Assembly (NCBI GenBank): GCA_038106445.1
Contig: JAYODU010000001.1
Location: 350,347-414,346 of the forward strand
Direction of reading: 5' to 3'
Source: Pseudemcibacter sp038106445
GTDB lineage: Bacteria; Pseudomonadota; Alphaproteobacteria; Sphingomonadales; Emcibacteraceae
DNA length: 64,000 bases
Numbering within the stretch: position 1 is the first letter of the stretch; every line of letters begins with the position of its first letter. Position numbers and translations under genes: made by a program. Below the pieces are notes generated by a model. The model had not been told where the DNA came from. It did no database searches and worked only from the letters and a program-made list of their open reading frames with translations. Below are positions 1-9,738 of this stretch, piece after piece.

Positions 1-62
1 TGCCGGTAAGTTTAAGACATAAATTTGAATTAATATATTAAAGTATATCTAGGGATACGGGA

Positions 63-800
63 ATGGCACAAGAAATAGCAGCAAGCCCAACAGAAGTGGT
101 AGATGCAGTAAATTTAGGCGGCACTGCGCCGGATTTTTCCTTTTTTGGGATGTTTTTGCAGGCGGATTTTATAGTACAAAGCGTGATGATTATCCTGCTT
201 GGTTCTTCTGTTTGGTGCTGGGCCATAATATATGACAAATATAAGCGTTTAAAAGAAGTCCGCGAACGTGCCGATGAATTTGAAGGTGAATTCTGGTCAG
301 GTAACAGTCTTGAAGATCTTTATGACCGGACGCGCCATGACCCTGATCATCCTCTTGCCATGCTTTTTGTGGCTGCCATGCGTGAATGGCAGCGCTCCGC
401 TGCGACAAGCACGGGCCGCATTGCCATGGGCGCACAGGAAAGGATTTACCGTGTGATGCAGGTGACTGTCAGTCGTGAAATGGAGAGACTTGAACATTAT
501 TTAAGTGTGCTTGCAACCGTTGGATCAACAGCCCCCTTTGTTGGCCTGTTTGGGACGGTTTGGGGTATCATGAATAGTTTCCAGTCAATCGCATCATCAA
601 ATAACTCTTCGCTTGCGGTTGTTGCCCCCGGCATTGCCGAAGCGCTTGCGGCGACGGCAATGGGTCTGGTTGCAGCGATCCCGGCGGTCGTGGCTTATAA
701 CTACTTATCCAATGATCTTGGAAGATATGCCAACCGGCTTGAAGGATTTGCGGAAGAATTTGGAACAATTCTGTCCCGTCAGATGGATGAGGAGCGTTAA
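63..800 (+). CDS. tolQ: TolQ, inner-membrane motor subunit of the Tol-Pal system
   Basis: MotA/TolQ/ExbB-type proton channel subunit. With TolR it uses the proton gradient to energise TolA, which drives outer-membrane constriction at division. The 245-residue protein has a first membrane segment at about residues 35-57, a long cytoplasmic part, and two further membrane segments at about 150-170 and 185-210; the conserved GLFGTVWGIM stretch lies in the second. Length is normal for the family. It is first in tolQ-tolR-tolA-tolB, with tolR starting 3 bases after its stop. The region upstream (1-62) is too short to show whether ybgC precedes it. Confidence 0.96.
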   Translation: MAQEIAASPTEVVDAVNLGGTAPDFSFFGMFLQADFIVQSVMIILLGSSVWCWAIIYDKYKRLKEVRERADEFEGEFWSGNSLEDLYDRTRHDPDHPLAMLFVAAMREWQRSAATSTGRIAMGAQERIYRVMQVTVSREMERLEHYLSVLATVGSTAPFVGLFGTVWGIMNSFQSIASSNNSSLAVVAPGIAEALAATAMGLVAAIPAVVAYNYLSNDLGRYANRLEGFAEEFGTILSRQMDEER

Positions 801-802
801 GC

Positions 803-1240
803 ATGCAGATGCATAACACAGGAAATGGTAGTCGCAGGACGGCATTTGCCAAACGCCACAGGCAAATGAGCGAAATAAATGTCACACCCTTTGTGGATGT
901 GATGCTGGTTTTGCTTGTTGTTTTCATGGTAACGGCACCGCTTCTTACGGTGGGTGTGCCTATTGATCTGCCTAATAGTGAAGCTAACAATTTGCCGGAA
1001 AATGATACACCACTTTCCATCACGATTGATCAAGAAGGCAGAATATATCTTCAGGATGAAGAAGTGGATCTGGAACAAATGGTTGCCCGCATAACAGTAA
1101 TATTTGAAAACCGGAAGGAAGACAGAATTTATGTTCACGGTGATCAGGCGGTAAATTATGGCAGGGTTATGGAAGTAATAGGCCTTCTTAACGGCAATGG
1201 TTTTTCCCGTGTGGCGATGGTCACAGATCCGCCACGATAA
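803..1240 (+). CDS. tolR: TolR, biopolymer transport protein of the Tol-Pal system
   Basis: ExbD/TolR family: a short cytoplasmic N-terminus, one membrane helix (about residues 29-48) carrying the proton-relay aspartate (D32 in FVDVMLVLL), and a periplasmic domain. The motif SEINVTPFVDVMLVLLVVF is the family signature. It partners TolQ in the proton-driven motor that acts on TolA. The ATG at 803 lies immediately after tolQ, which suggests translational coupling, and 145 residues is the expected length. Confidence 0.96.
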   Translation: MQMHNTGNGSRRTAFAKRHRQMSEINVTPFVDVMLVLLVVFMVTAPLLTVGVPIDLPNSEANNLPENDTPLSITIDQEGRIYLQDEEVDLEQMVARITVIFENRKEDRIYVHGDQAVNYGRVMEVIGLLNGNGFSRVAMVTDPPR

Positions 1241-1260
1241 TGAGGTAGTAACCAAATCAT

Positions 1261-2061
1261 ATGAAACAGGCACTTATCATATCCGGAATTTTCCATGTCT
1301 CGCTGCTGGTTTTTGCAGCAATGGATATTCCGTGGTTTGACCAGGTTGAAAATGTGGAAATGGAAATTATTCCCGTGGAAATGGTTGATATTTCCGAAGT
1401 GACGAGAACCTTCGAAATAGCCAAGGAGCCGGAACCGCTTCGTGAAAAGCCAAAGCCACCAGAAAGGCAGCCTCAGCGTGTTGATAATTTGCCACCACCA
1501 CCACCACGTATGCCATCGACAATGCCGCTACCTAAGCAGACAGCTGAGGCGCCGGCCGAAAAACCCAAACCACCCCTGCAACGTGCTGAGGCACCAAGGG
1601 TTACGCCAAAAAGCAAGCCAAGACCTCCATCTAGGCTGGATCTGGCGGCTCTGAGGAACCTTGTGCCGGAAAGAAGTCTGGAAGAAAGAATTGCTGATAA
1701 ACTTGGTCCTCAGGAACAAAGGGCGACATCGCTTGATGTACAGCGTCAGACCATGACGATCAGCGCAGCGATCCGTAAAAAAATTGAAGATCAGTGCTGG
1801 AACCCTCCTGTAGGCGCGGATACATCTGAAAGCCTACGAGTTACGGTTCAGGTCTTTCTTGCACCAACAGGTGAACTGGCCCGCCCGCCCGTGGCAGAGG
1901 ATTATGCCCGCATGAACGGTTTTTTAAAAGTGGCTGCGGATAGTGCCCTTCGGGCGGTGCGGATGTGTGCACCTTATAATGATATAAATTTACCAAAAGA
2001 TATGTATGATCAATGGAAAGAGATTAAAATGAATTTTGATCCTTCCGATATGGTTTCATAA
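1261..2061 (+). CDS. tolA: TolA, periplasm-spanning energy transducer
   Basis: 266 residues in three parts: an N-terminal membrane anchor (about residues 1-21), a proline/lysine/glutamate-rich stretch (about 48-125, with runs such as PPPPPR) that spans the periplasm, and a C-terminal TonB/TolA-like domain (about 155-266) predicted to contact Pal and TolB. Position between tolR and tolB supports the call more than sequence identity, because TolA is poorly conserved. The proline-rich linker replaces the long alanine/lysine helix of enterobacterial TolA, as is common in alphaproteobacteria. Confidence 0.9.
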   Translation: MKQALIISGIFHVSLLVFAAMDIPWFDQVENVEMEIIPVEMVDISEVTRTFEIAKEPEPLREKPKPPERQPQRVDNLPPPPPRMPSTMPLPKQTAEAPAEKPKPPLQRAEAPRVTPKSKPRPPSRLDLAALRNLVPERSLEERIADKLGPQEQRATSLDVQRQTMTISAAIRKKIEDQCWNPPVGADTSESLRVTVQVFLAPTGELARPPVAEDYARMNGFLKVAADSALRAVRMCAPYNDINLPKDMYDQWKEIKMNFDPSDMVS

Positions 2062-2108
2062 GATTGTAACTGAACAAGAACAGATTGAGTGATAATTGGA
2101 GAATTGGC

Positions 2109-3449
2109 GTGAGAATGCTTAAAATATTGATTGTATCCTTATTCGGATTTATTGCTGCAACCCTGAGTGCCCATGCGGTGATCGAAATTGATATTACGCG
2201 TGGAAATATTCAACCCCTGCCGATTGCGATTACCCCCTTTGTAGGCAGTGATCAGCAAATGACAACAAACGGGTCCGTGGCTGACATCGGTGCGCAGATT
2301 GCTCAGGTGGTTACAGCAGATCTTGAACGATCAGGTTTATTCAATGCAATTGATCCCAGAGCATTTATAAATTCCGGTAATGTGGCAGCCGGTCCACAGT
2401 TTGCAAACTGGCGCGCAGTTGGCGCGCAGGCACTTGTTACGGGCACCACAGTTCTTGAAGAGGACGGGCGTGTTCGTGTTGAATTTCGCCTTTGGGATGT
2501 GCTTGCCGGATCACAGATGACAGGCCTTCGTTATTATACGGCACCGCAAAACTGGAGACGGATTGCACATCTGATTTCGGATGCGATTTATAAGCGCCTT
2601 ACAGGTGAAGACGGTTATTTTGATACCCGAATTGTTTATATTTCCGAAAGTGGTCCTTATCTGGAGCGTATCAAACGGCTCGCCATTATGGATCAGGACG
2701 GATATAATCATAAATTTCTTACTGACGGATCTTACATGATCCTTAATCCGCGTTTTTCACCGACATCACAGGAAATTACATATCTTTCATTTTATAATGA
2801 TACACCAAGGGTTTATCTGTTTAATATCGATACCGGTAAATCAGAAATGTTGGGTGAATTTGAAGGGATGACTTTCGCGCCGCGTTTTTCACCGGACGGT
2901 AAAAAAGTAATTATGTCAAAGGCAGAGCAAGGCAATTCAGATATTTTTGTTATGGAATTAAGTACCCGCCGGGTTGAAAGATTAACCACACATTCCGCGA
3001 TCGATACAAGCCCCAGTTATTCGCCATTTGGGCGGTATATAACATTTAATTCGGATCGTGGAGGTTCCCAGCAGCTTTATGTTATGGATGCGGATGGCAG
3101 CAACGTCAAACGTATAAGTTTTGGTGATGGGCGTTACTCGACACCTGTCTGGTCACCACGTGGTGACCTGATTGCCTTTACTAAGCAGACAGGCGGTAAA
3201 TTTTACATTGGTGTGATGCGCCCGGACGGTACTGGAGAGCGAATTCTGACCGAAAGTTATTTTGAAGAAGGGCCGACATGGTCACCAAATGGCCGTGTTT
3301 TGATGTTCTACCGTAAATATCCATATGACAATAATGGAGGTGGTGGAGACACACAATTATGGTCCATCGACCTTACAGGATATAATGAAAGACAAATTTT
3401 AACACCGCTTGACGGGTCGGATCCAGCGTGGTCGCCGTTAATGGATTGA
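2109..3449 (+). CDS. tolB: TolB, periplasmic beta-propeller of the Tol-Pal system
   Basis: Periplasmic TolB: signal peptide (MRMLKILIVSLFGFIAATLS then AHA), an N-terminal alpha/beta domain (about residues 25-160), and a six-bladed propeller of WD40-like PD40 repeats with recurring FSPDG, WSPRG and WSPNG motifs. It binds Pal and modulates Pal-peptidoglycan contact. An upstream TTG at 2085 is in frame, but GTG 2109 has GGAG at about 2098 with correct spacing and gives a cleaner signal peptide, so I prefer it; ATG 2115 is also possible. About 50 bases separate it from tolA. Confidence 0.95.
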   Translation: MRMLKILIVSLFGFIAATLSAHAVIEIDITRGNIQPLPIAITPFVGSDQQMTTNGSVADIGAQIAQVVTADLERSGLFNAIDPRAFINSGNVAAGPQFANWRAVGAQALVTGTTVLEEDGRVRVEFRLWDVLAGSQMTGLRYYTAPQNWRRIAHLISDAIYKRLTGEDGYFDTRIVYISESGPYLERIKRLAIMDQDGYNHKFLTDGSYMILNPRFSPTSQEITYLSFYNDTPRVYLFNIDTGKSEMLGEFEGMTFAPRFSPDGKKVIMSKAEQGNSDIFVMELSTRRVERLTTHSAIDTSPSYSPFGRYITFNSDRGGSQQLYVMDADGSNVKRISFGDGRYSTPVWSPRGDLIAFTKQTGGKFYIGVMRPDGTGERILTESYFEEGPTWSPNGRVLMFYRKYPYDNNGGGGDTQLWSIDLTGYNERQILTPLDGSDPAWSPLMD

Positions 3450-3514
3450 TAATAATTAGGGGATAGTATATATAAATTGTTAACAGAATCCCGCTAAAAG
3501 ACTAGTTTTGTTGC

Positions 3515-3543
3515 TTGATTCCTCAATAATCTATGTTTATAGT
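3515..3543 (+). promoter_or_regulatory. Candidate sigma-70-type promoter for pal
   Basis: TTGATT at 3515-3520 and TATAGT at 3538-3543 are separated by 17 bases, close to the housekeeping consensus. It lies in the 209-base gap between tolB and pal, which contains no ORF, and would let pal-cpoB-tilS be transcribed apart from tolQRAB. This is pattern reading only. Confidence 0.45.
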
Positions 3544-3658
3544 CGAGGTAATTATATAGGTCGATGGATTGTATAAATAAATGCGCATGTCAATTCTTAT
3601 GGGGAATGACAGTAATTTTTGGAAAAAATATAAAAATAATTATGTGAAGGATCACTAA

Positions 3659-4162
3659 ATGCAGACTAAATTTTATGCAAAATATTTAATAATGATCGGG
3701 GCCGCGCTGATCTTAAGTGCTTGTGCGAACACAGGTGACGAAGCTGTCATGGAGACGCCTGATCCGGTGGAAACTACACCTCCGCCACCACCAACACCAG
3801 CTCCTGTGATGAAAACAGACCAGGAAATACTGAGTGAATTGATGGGTGGTACAGGGGCCGATACAGTATATTTCGCTTATGATCGCTATGACGTTGATGC
3901 CACAGCACGTGGTATTCTACAGGCGCAGGCAGAATGGCTGAAGTCAAACAATAAAAATGTTATTATTGAAGGCCACTGCGACGAACGCGGAACACGTGAA
4001 TATAATATTGCACTTGGTGATCGTCGGGCAAACGCAGTTAAAAATTACCTTGTAGCTATGGGTGTACCTGCATCGCGCATTCGTACCGTTAGTTACGGTA
4101 AAGAGCGTCCGATTGGCACAAATGATGCTGCAAACCGTCGCGGATATACCCGCGTAAACTAA
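3659..4162 (+). CDS. pal: Pal, peptidoglycan-associated outer-membrane lipoprotein
   Basis: Lipoprotein with signal peptide ending in a LSAC lipobox (Cys about residue 21), a short proline-rich linker, and an OmpA-like peptidoglycan-binding domain (about residues 60-167). The domain contains GHCDERGTREYN and the LGDRRANAVKNYL helix that contacts diaminopimelate. It anchors the outer membrane to peptidoglycan and receives force from TolA/TolB. GAAGGA lies just upstream of the ATG. A strong terminator follows. Confidence 0.97.
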   Translation: MQTKFYAKYLIMIGAALILSACANTGDEAVMETPDPVETTPPPPPTPAPVMKTDQEILSELMGGTGADTVYFAYDRYDVDATARGILQAQAEWLKSNNKNVIIEGHCDERGTREYNIALGDRRANAVKNYLVAMGVPASRIRTVSYGKERPIGTNDAANRRGYTRVN

Positions 4163-4180
4163 AAGAATAATAGTTTGAAG

Positions 4181-4220
4181 AATGCCCGTGCGACTAACAC
4201 TGTCTCGCGGGCATTTTTTT
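4181..4220 (+). terminator. Rho-independent terminator after pal
   Basis: AATGCCCGTG at 4181-4190 pairs with CGCGGGCATT at 4206-4215 (ten base pairs with one G-U), a 15-base loop, followed by a run of eight or more T. It separates pal from cpoB, although read-through may still feed the latter. Confidence 0.9.
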
Positions 4221-4253
4221 TAAGACCGCTTGTTAGCGAATACGGAGCATAAA

Positions 4254-5147
4254 ATGTTTGAAAAAATTTTTAAGATGAAAAAATCACTTATTGGATTTGT
4301 GTCATTGTCTGTAATGGCAGTTACAGTTACAGGATTTGTGGATCATGCATTGGCACAATCTACAAGTCAGCGTCTTACTGCAATTGAAAAACAACTAAAT
4401 GCGCTTCAGCGTCAACTATTCACGCCCGGCAGCCGTTTCCAGTCCGGCGAAAATAATAATAATAGTACATCTCCGGCGGCGATGAATGTGCCCACAGGTT
4501 CGGAGGGCGCACTTATTGCTGATATTAATATTCGTATTTCGGAACTTGAAACGCAGCTTCGTCAGATGACCGGTCAGCTTGAAGAAGCCAATTTTAAGAT
4601 ACAAAATCTTACCGGGCAGCTTGAAGCGATGCAGAAGGATAACGAATTTCGTTTCAATGAAATTGAGGGCAGGGGGACACCGATCGGTGGCGGGGTTCCT
4701 GCTACGACTACCGCTGCCGGCGGCGCAACTGCTCTGCCGCCCATTGTACCGGCTACTCAAATGAATACAGCGAAACAAAAATATGATTACGCTTACGGGC
4801 TTGTTTCCAACGCACAATATGATCAGGCAGAAATCATTTTTCGTGATTTTCTAAGTGAATATCCAGAAGATGAACTTGCAGGTAATGCTCAATACTGGCT
4901 TGGTCAAACCTTCTATGCCCGCGGTAACTATGCCGATGCAACGCGTACTTTCCTTGAAGGGATGAGTAAGTACCCTGAAAGCTCAAAAGCACCGGCTTAT
5001 TTGCTCAAAGTGGGAATGTCCCTTAATTTGTTAGGTGAGAAAACAGAAGCATGTGAAGTTTACCGCGAATTAAATTCCCGTTATCCCGATAGTTCAGAAA
5101 ATACACGCTTGCGTCCGGCAGAAGAGAGAAAAGCAGGATGCAGCTAG
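4254..5147 (+). CDS. cpoB: CpoB/YbgF, Tol-associated periplasmic TPR protein
   Basis: Signal peptide (cleavage near HALAQS), then a coiled-coil region with repeated heptads (about residues 35-125), a low-complexity Gly/Thr/Pro linker, and a C-terminal block of tetratricopeptide repeats (about 175-297, AGNAQYWLGQTFYARGNY and similar). CpoB coordinates outer-membrane constriction with septal peptidoglycan synthesis through TolA. A TTG at 4230 is in frame, but ATG 4254 has GGAG at correct spacing. The stop overlaps the start of tilS by ten bases. Confidence 0.92.
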   Translation: MFEKIFKMKKSLIGFVSLSVMAVTVTGFVDHALAQSTSQRLTAIEKQLNALQRQLFTPGSRFQSGENNNNSTSPAAMNVPTGSEGALIADINIRISELETQLRQMTGQLEEANFKIQNLTGQLEAMQKDNEFRFNEIEGRGTPIGGGVPATTTAAGGATALPPIVPATQMNTAKQKYDYAYGLVSNAQYDQAEIIFRDFLSEYPEDELAGNAQYWLGQTFYARGNYADATRTFLEGMSKYPESSKAPAYLLKVGMSLNLLGEKTEACEVYRELNSRYPDSSENTRLRPAEERKAGCS

Positions 5148-6469
5148 AAGGAAGCAATGAAGCCCTTCATTTAAATCAAGAAGAATTTAACATCCTAATG
5201 CGTTCTGCATCAGTTGGGAACGCAACGAATATTGCCGTGGCCGTATCCGGTGGCGGTGACAGTATGGCACTTACATTACTGCTTAAAAAATGGTGCGACG
5301 AGAATAATGTTTCACTAACTGCTTTAACCATTAATCATGGTCTGCGCGATACGTCCGGTCAGGAAGCCGAGCAGGTCGGAAAGTGGATTGCTGATCGCGA
5401 CATTGAACATCATATTCTCCATTGGGAAGGAGATAAGCCAAAATCAAATATCCAGGATGAAGCACGGTCCGCCAGATACCGTATACTCGGAAATTGGTGT
5501 GTTAAGAATAAGGTAAATGATCTGGTAGTGGCACATCATCTTGATGATCAGGCAGAAACATTTTTAATTCGTCTTTTCCGGGGTAGCGGAATTGACGGCC
5601 TTAGCGCCATGGATGTCAGCTCATCTTTACCGCTAAATGCGGGAACTCAGGTGTCGGTTCATCGCCCACTTCTAACTGTGCCCAAAAAACGGTTAATCGC
5701 TTTTCTGGAAAAAAAGGGACATACATGGATTGAAGATCCAAGCAATTATCAGGATAGATATACCCGGATAAAAGTTCGAAATCTGTTATCAGATACTGAA
5801 ATTGAAGGATTAAATGCTGATCGGATGGCGGCAACTGCAGACAGGATGAGAAGGGTTAAATCGTTACTTGATGAACTGACAGATAGTGCCGAATCAAAAT
5901 ACGTAACATTTGACAAGCTTTGTTTTGCAACACTAAATCAGAGTTTTGCAGACGAGCTACACGAAGAAATTGCGTTACGATTGCTGTCACGCTGTTTGAA
6001 AAAAGTAAGTGGAGAATATTATGCACCAAGAATTAACAAGCTGGAAAATCTTCTTGAAAATTTGAAAAGTGATGATTTTACCGGCCAGACATTACATGGT
6101 ACTTTGCTTTTTAAAAATAGTAACGGGCAAATTAATATCTGTAGAGAAGACCGAAAAATATCTGTTAGCATTAATATTACAAACCAGAAACAGTATTTGT
6201 GGGATAGAAGATTTCTGATTAACAGTGGGCATTTTCAAGGAAAAATAGTTCGCCTTACAACAGATCAGTATTCTAATATTGAAACGGCGATCCCGGAATT
6301 CAAGGACGTTTTTAAAACTTATTGCAAAACTGCCGAAATAAGAGACAGAATATTGCCAACTTTACCCTGTATTATAACCAAAAGGAACGAAGTTGTGCTT
6401 TGGGATCAACTTTTATCAATTTTAAAACGTAACGATTTAGATGGATTTTCAGCAGATTTTAAGGAATAA
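5138..6469 (+). CDS. tilS: TilS, tRNA(Ile)-lysidine synthase
   Basis: ATP-dependent enzyme that attaches lysine to C34 of tRNA-Ile2 (CAU), changing its decoding from AUG to AUA. The N-type PP-loop SGGGDS lies at residues 37-42, followed by the conserved INHGLRDTSG and VAHHLDDQAETFLIRLFRG motifs. The C-terminal third is divergent, as usual. Length 443 is normal. It overlaps the end of cpoB by ten bases, so it is probably translationally coupled; cpoB-tilS-ftsH order is common in alphaproteobacteria. Confidence 0.95.
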   Translation: MQLEGSNEALHLNQEEFNILMRSASVGNATNIAVAVSGGGDSMALTLLLKKWCDENNVSLTALTINHGLRDTSGQEAEQVGKWIADRDIEHHILHWEGDKPKSNIQDEARSARYRILGNWCVKNKVNDLVVAHHLDDQAETFLIRLFRGSGIDGLSAMDVSSSLPLNAGTQVSVHRPLLTVPKKRLIAFLEKKGHTWIEDPSNYQDRYTRIKVRNLLSDTEIEGLNADRMAATADRMRRVKSLLDELTDSAESKYVTFDKLCFATLNQSFADELHEEIALRLLSRCLKKVSGEYYAPRINKLENLLENLKSDDFTGQTLHGTLLFKNSNGQINICREDRKISVSINITNQKQYLWDRRFLINSGHFQGKIVRLTTDQYSNIETAIPEFKDVFKTYCKTAEIRDRILPTLPCIITKRNEVVLWDQLLSILKRNDLDGFSADFKE

Positions 6470-6623
6470 ACACTAACATGGTGCTGTTTTGAGGCTAAAA
6501 AGGCAGACTTGGTGAAAAAATACGATAATTGACTTGTTTCTAACTGATTAAAGCCTATCTATTATATTAGACTTTTAAAGTTCGAAAACTGGCTACATTA
6601 ATAAAGGTTCAACGCGTGGCAAT

Positions 6624-8534
6624 ATGAAACGTAATTTTGCATTCTGGTTAATTATCCTTATCTTTTTATTCCTGACATTTAGTGCAGTGAATAATGATCC
6701 TGCTGGTGTGGGAGAACGTGAGGGGATTTCATATTCTGATTTTCTTTCACGTGTTGATAACGGCCGTGTGACCGAAGTTAAGATTCAGGAAAGTAATATT
6801 GAGGGTCGTGATACGAATGGTAAATCATTCAAGACATATGCGCCCAATGATCCAACATTGATTGACCGTCTGAATGAACATGGTGTCAATATTATTGCTG
6901 AACCTGTTGAAACCAGCCTTTTCATGTCATTTTTGTTCAGTTTCGGACCTATCATCGTTTTGGTTGCTATCTGGATTTTCTTTATGCGACAAATGCAGGG
7001 CGGTGGTGGCAAGGCTATGGGCTTTGGCAAATCCAAGGCTAAGCTTCTAAATGAAATGTCGGGTCGTGTGACATTTGACGATGTTGCCGGAATTGAAGAA
7101 GCCAAAGAAGAACTTGAAGAAATTGTAGAATTTTTAAAAGATCCTAGCAAGTATCAGCGCTTGGGTGCAGTCATTCCAAAAGGTGCATTGCTTGTTGGCC
7201 CTCCGGGTACTGGTAAAACATTGCTTGCCCGTGCGATTGCCGGCGAAGCTAATGTGCCGTTCTTTACAATTTCGGGTTCAGATTTTGTGGAAATGTTTGT
7301 TGGTGTTGGTGCCAGCCGGGTTCGAGACATGTTCGAACAGGGTAAAAATAATGCCCCGTGTATTATCTTTATTGATGAAATTGATGCCGTAGGCCGTCAC
7401 CGAGGCGCGGGCCTAGGAGGCGGTAATGACGAACGCGAACAAACCTTAAACCAGCTGCTTGTTGAAATGGACGGCTTTGAAGCTAATGAAGGGATTATTC
7501 TTCTGGCGGCAACCAACCGTCCGGATGTACTTGATCCTGCGCTACTTCGTCCAGGTCGTTTCGACCGACAGGTTGTGGTTTCAAATCCGGATATTCTGGG
7601 CCGTGAAAAAATTCTTAAGGTGCATATGAAAAAAGTACCACTTGCTGCTGATGTTAAGCCGCGTGTTATCGCCCGCGGGACACCGGGATTTTCGGGTGCG
7701 GATATTGCTAATCTTGTGAATGAAGCGGCGCTGCTTGCCGCACGTAAAGGCAAGCGAGTAGTGACAATGGAAGATTTTGAGCAATCAAAAGATAAAGTCA
7801 TGATGGGTGCCGAACGTCGTTCAATGGTCATGCAGGAAGAAGAAAGAAAACTTACCGCTTACCATGAAGCAGGTCATGCTTTAGTAGCCCTTCATTGTCC
7901 GGCTTCTGATCCTATCCATAAGGCGACTATTATTCCACGTGGTCGGGCGCTTGGTATGGTTATGCGCCTTCCGGAGCATGATCAGCTTTCCAAGTCCCGG
8001 GAAAAAATGCACGCTGACCTGGCTGTGGCTATGGGTGGTCGTGTGGCTGAGGAAATTATATTTGGTTATGACAAGGTGACTTCTGGTGCTTCTTCCGATA
8101 TTTCCTATGCGACGAAAATGGCACGGGCAATGGTAACTCAATGGGGTATGAGCGACAAACTCGGACCACTAGAATATGGTGAAAACCAGCAGGAAGTATT
8201 TCTTGGGCATTCAGTTTCGCAAACGAAAAATGTATCTGACGGAACAGCAAAAATTATTGACGAGGAAATACGGCGCATTGTTGATGAAGCTTATAAGCGT
8301 GCCACAGGTATCTTAAAGAAAAATATTGATGATCTTCATAAGCTGGGTAAAGGTCTTCTTGAATATGAAACTTTGAGCGGTGAAGAAATTAATGATCTTC
8401 TGGCCGGCAAGGAAATTCAGAAAAATGTTAATGATGATGAACCGGACATAAAGCCAACAGGTTCAGTGCCATCCACCAAGAAATCAAAAGATAAAGGTGA
8501 TAATATTGGAACGGATCCGGTTCCGGAAGGTTAA
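6624..8534 (+). CDS. ftsH: FtsH, membrane-anchored AAA+ zinc protease
   Basis: ATP-dependent protease that degrades misassembled membrane proteins and regulators, in many bacteria including RpoH and LpxC. Two N-terminal membrane segments (about residues 5-22 and 95-117) flank a periplasmic domain. The AAA module carries Walker A GPPGTGKT (192-199), Walker B IIFIDEIDAVG and the second-region-of-homology arginines (LLRPGRFDRQ). The zinc motif HEAGH is at 414-418. Length 636 is typical. rpoH lies in the same window at 20.5 kb. Confidence 0.98.
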   Translation: MKRNFAFWLIILIFLFLTFSAVNNDPAGVGEREGISYSDFLSRVDNGRVTEVKIQESNIEGRDTNGKSFKTYAPNDPTLIDRLNEHGVNIIAEPVETSLFMSFLFSFGPIIVLVAIWIFFMRQMQGGGGKAMGFGKSKAKLLNEMSGRVTFDDVAGIEEAKEELEEIVEFLKDPSKYQRLGAVIPKGALLVGPPGTGKTLLARAIAGEANVPFFTISGSDFVEMFVGVGASRVRDMFEQGKNNAPCIIFIDEIDAVGRHRGAGLGGGNDEREQTLNQLLVEMDGFEANEGIILLAATNRPDVLDPALLRPGRFDRQVVVSNPDILGREKILKVHMKKVPLAADVKPRVIARGTPGFSGADIANLVNEAALLAARKGKRVVTMEDFEQSKDKVMMGAERRSMVMQEEERKLTAYHEAGHALVALHCPASDPIHKATIIPRGRALGMVMRLPEHDQLSKSREKMHADLAVAMGGRVAEEIIFGYDKVTSGASSDISYATKMARAMVTQWGMSDKLGPLEYGENQQEVFLGHSVSQTKNVSDGTAKIIDEEIRRIVDEAYKRATGILKKNIDDLHKLGKGLLEYETLSGEEINDLLAGKEIQKNVNDDEPDIKPTGSVPSTKKSKDKGDNIGTDPVPEG

Positions 8535-8542
8535 GTTCCTGG

Positions 8543-9649
8543 TTGAATACGACAAAGAAAAATTTCAGAATTTATCTAGAGCCCCAGGGTATTCTCAGGG
8601 GCTGTATTGATTCTGATGTAGTAACATTACCATTTGTGGGGACCTCTAAGACATTTTCAGCGTTAAAGATCATTACACGGTCCAATGATAAAATCACCAG
8701 TAGGATAATAACCTTAGGAGCGCTTGATAAGTATTTAAAAAAGCTTACCCCAGAGGTGCGTCAAGAAATCAATAAGCTTATTGAAAATATATCCATGCGG
8801 CGACCCACAATAATGCTTAAAAATGGAATATTACTGGATTGGAACAAACCTCTAATTCAAGGGGTGCTTAATACTACGCCAGATAGTTTTTCCGATGGGG
8901 GGATATTCGACAACTTTGATGATGCGATTGCTCATGTGGATCATATGATAAAGGCTGGTGCTGATATTATTGATGTTGGGGGGGAGTCAACAAAACCGGG
9001 TGCGTTGCCTGTATCAATTGATCAGGAACTGAAACGTGTCATTCCTGTTATTAAGCAAATATCGAATAAAGATATTCTAATCTCAATTGACAGTCGTAAC
9101 GCCGATGTAATGCGGAAAGCATTTAATGCCGGTGCACATATCATAAATGATGTGAGTGCGCTGACACATGATCCTTTGGCAATAAAAGTTGTTAAACAAT
9201 CTGAAATACCGGTCATATTGATGCATGCGCAAGGCACGCCACAAACAATGCAGCAGAACCCCCGTTATGGAAATGTGGTACTGGATATATATGATTATTT
9301 GGAAGACCGTATTAATAGGTGTGTACAGGCCGGAATTTCCAGACAAATGATAATGGTTGATCCGGGAATTGGATTTGGAAAAACACTGAACCACAATCTG
9401 GAAATACTGTCGAACCTGTCTATTTTTCATGCATTAGGTGTGCCCATTGTAATTGGTGTTTCCCGTAAACGGTTCATTGGCGAGCTGAGTGGCGAAGGTA
9501 ACCCAGCAAAAAGATTTCCAGGATCGATGGCCACGGCACTTTGTGCCATCGAGCAAGGGGTTCAGGTTATCCGGGTCCATGATGTGACTGAAACGCGTCA
9601 GGCAATTACTGTTTCAGAGGCAATTCATAGCAAAATTGCCACTTTTTAG
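8543..9649 (+). CDS. folP: FolP, dihydropteroate synthase with N-terminal extension
   Basis: Condenses 6-hydroxymethyl-7,8-dihydropterin diphosphate with p-aminobenzoate in folate synthesis. The core (about residues 105-368) shows GVLNTTPDSFSDGG, DVGGESTKPGA, IINDVSALTHDP, DPGIGFGKT and GVSRKRFIG. About 100 residues precede the TIM barrel, making it longer than the usual 270-290; an N-terminal extension of this kind occurs in some alphaproteobacterial homologues. The start is a TTG, 8 bases after ftsH, and is the least certain part; it is the only likely start that keeps the extension. Confidence 0.9.
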   Translation: MNTTKKNFRIYLEPQGILRGCIDSDVVTLPFVGTSKTFSALKIITRSNDKITSRIITLGALDKYLKKLTPEVRQEINKLIENISMRRPTIMLKNGILLDWNKPLIQGVLNTTPDSFSDGGIFDNFDDAIAHVDHMIKAGADIIDVGGESTKPGALPVSIDQELKRVIPVIKQISNKDILISIDSRNADVMRKAFNAGAHIINDVSALTHDPLAIKVVKQSEIPVILMHAQGTPQTMQQNPRYGNVVLDIYDYLEDRINRCVQAGISRQMIMVDPGIGFGKTLNHNLEILSNLSIFHALGVPIVIGVSRKRFIGELSGEGNPAKRFPGSMATALCAIEQGVQVIRVHDVTETRQAITVSEAIHSKIATF

Positions 9650-9738
9650 TCATTTTTTTGTGAATATTCAGCTTCTATTAACAAACTGGTGCTATTACCA
9701 TAGTTATGGTTAATCCTCCAAAATGAGAAAAGTAGAGA

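Noticed and set aside
6470..6623. Sigma-32 promoter before ftsH.
   Set aside because: CTTGG followed by an AT-rich tract is present but no CCCCAT-like element lies at the right distance. I found no convincing promoter in this 154-base gap.
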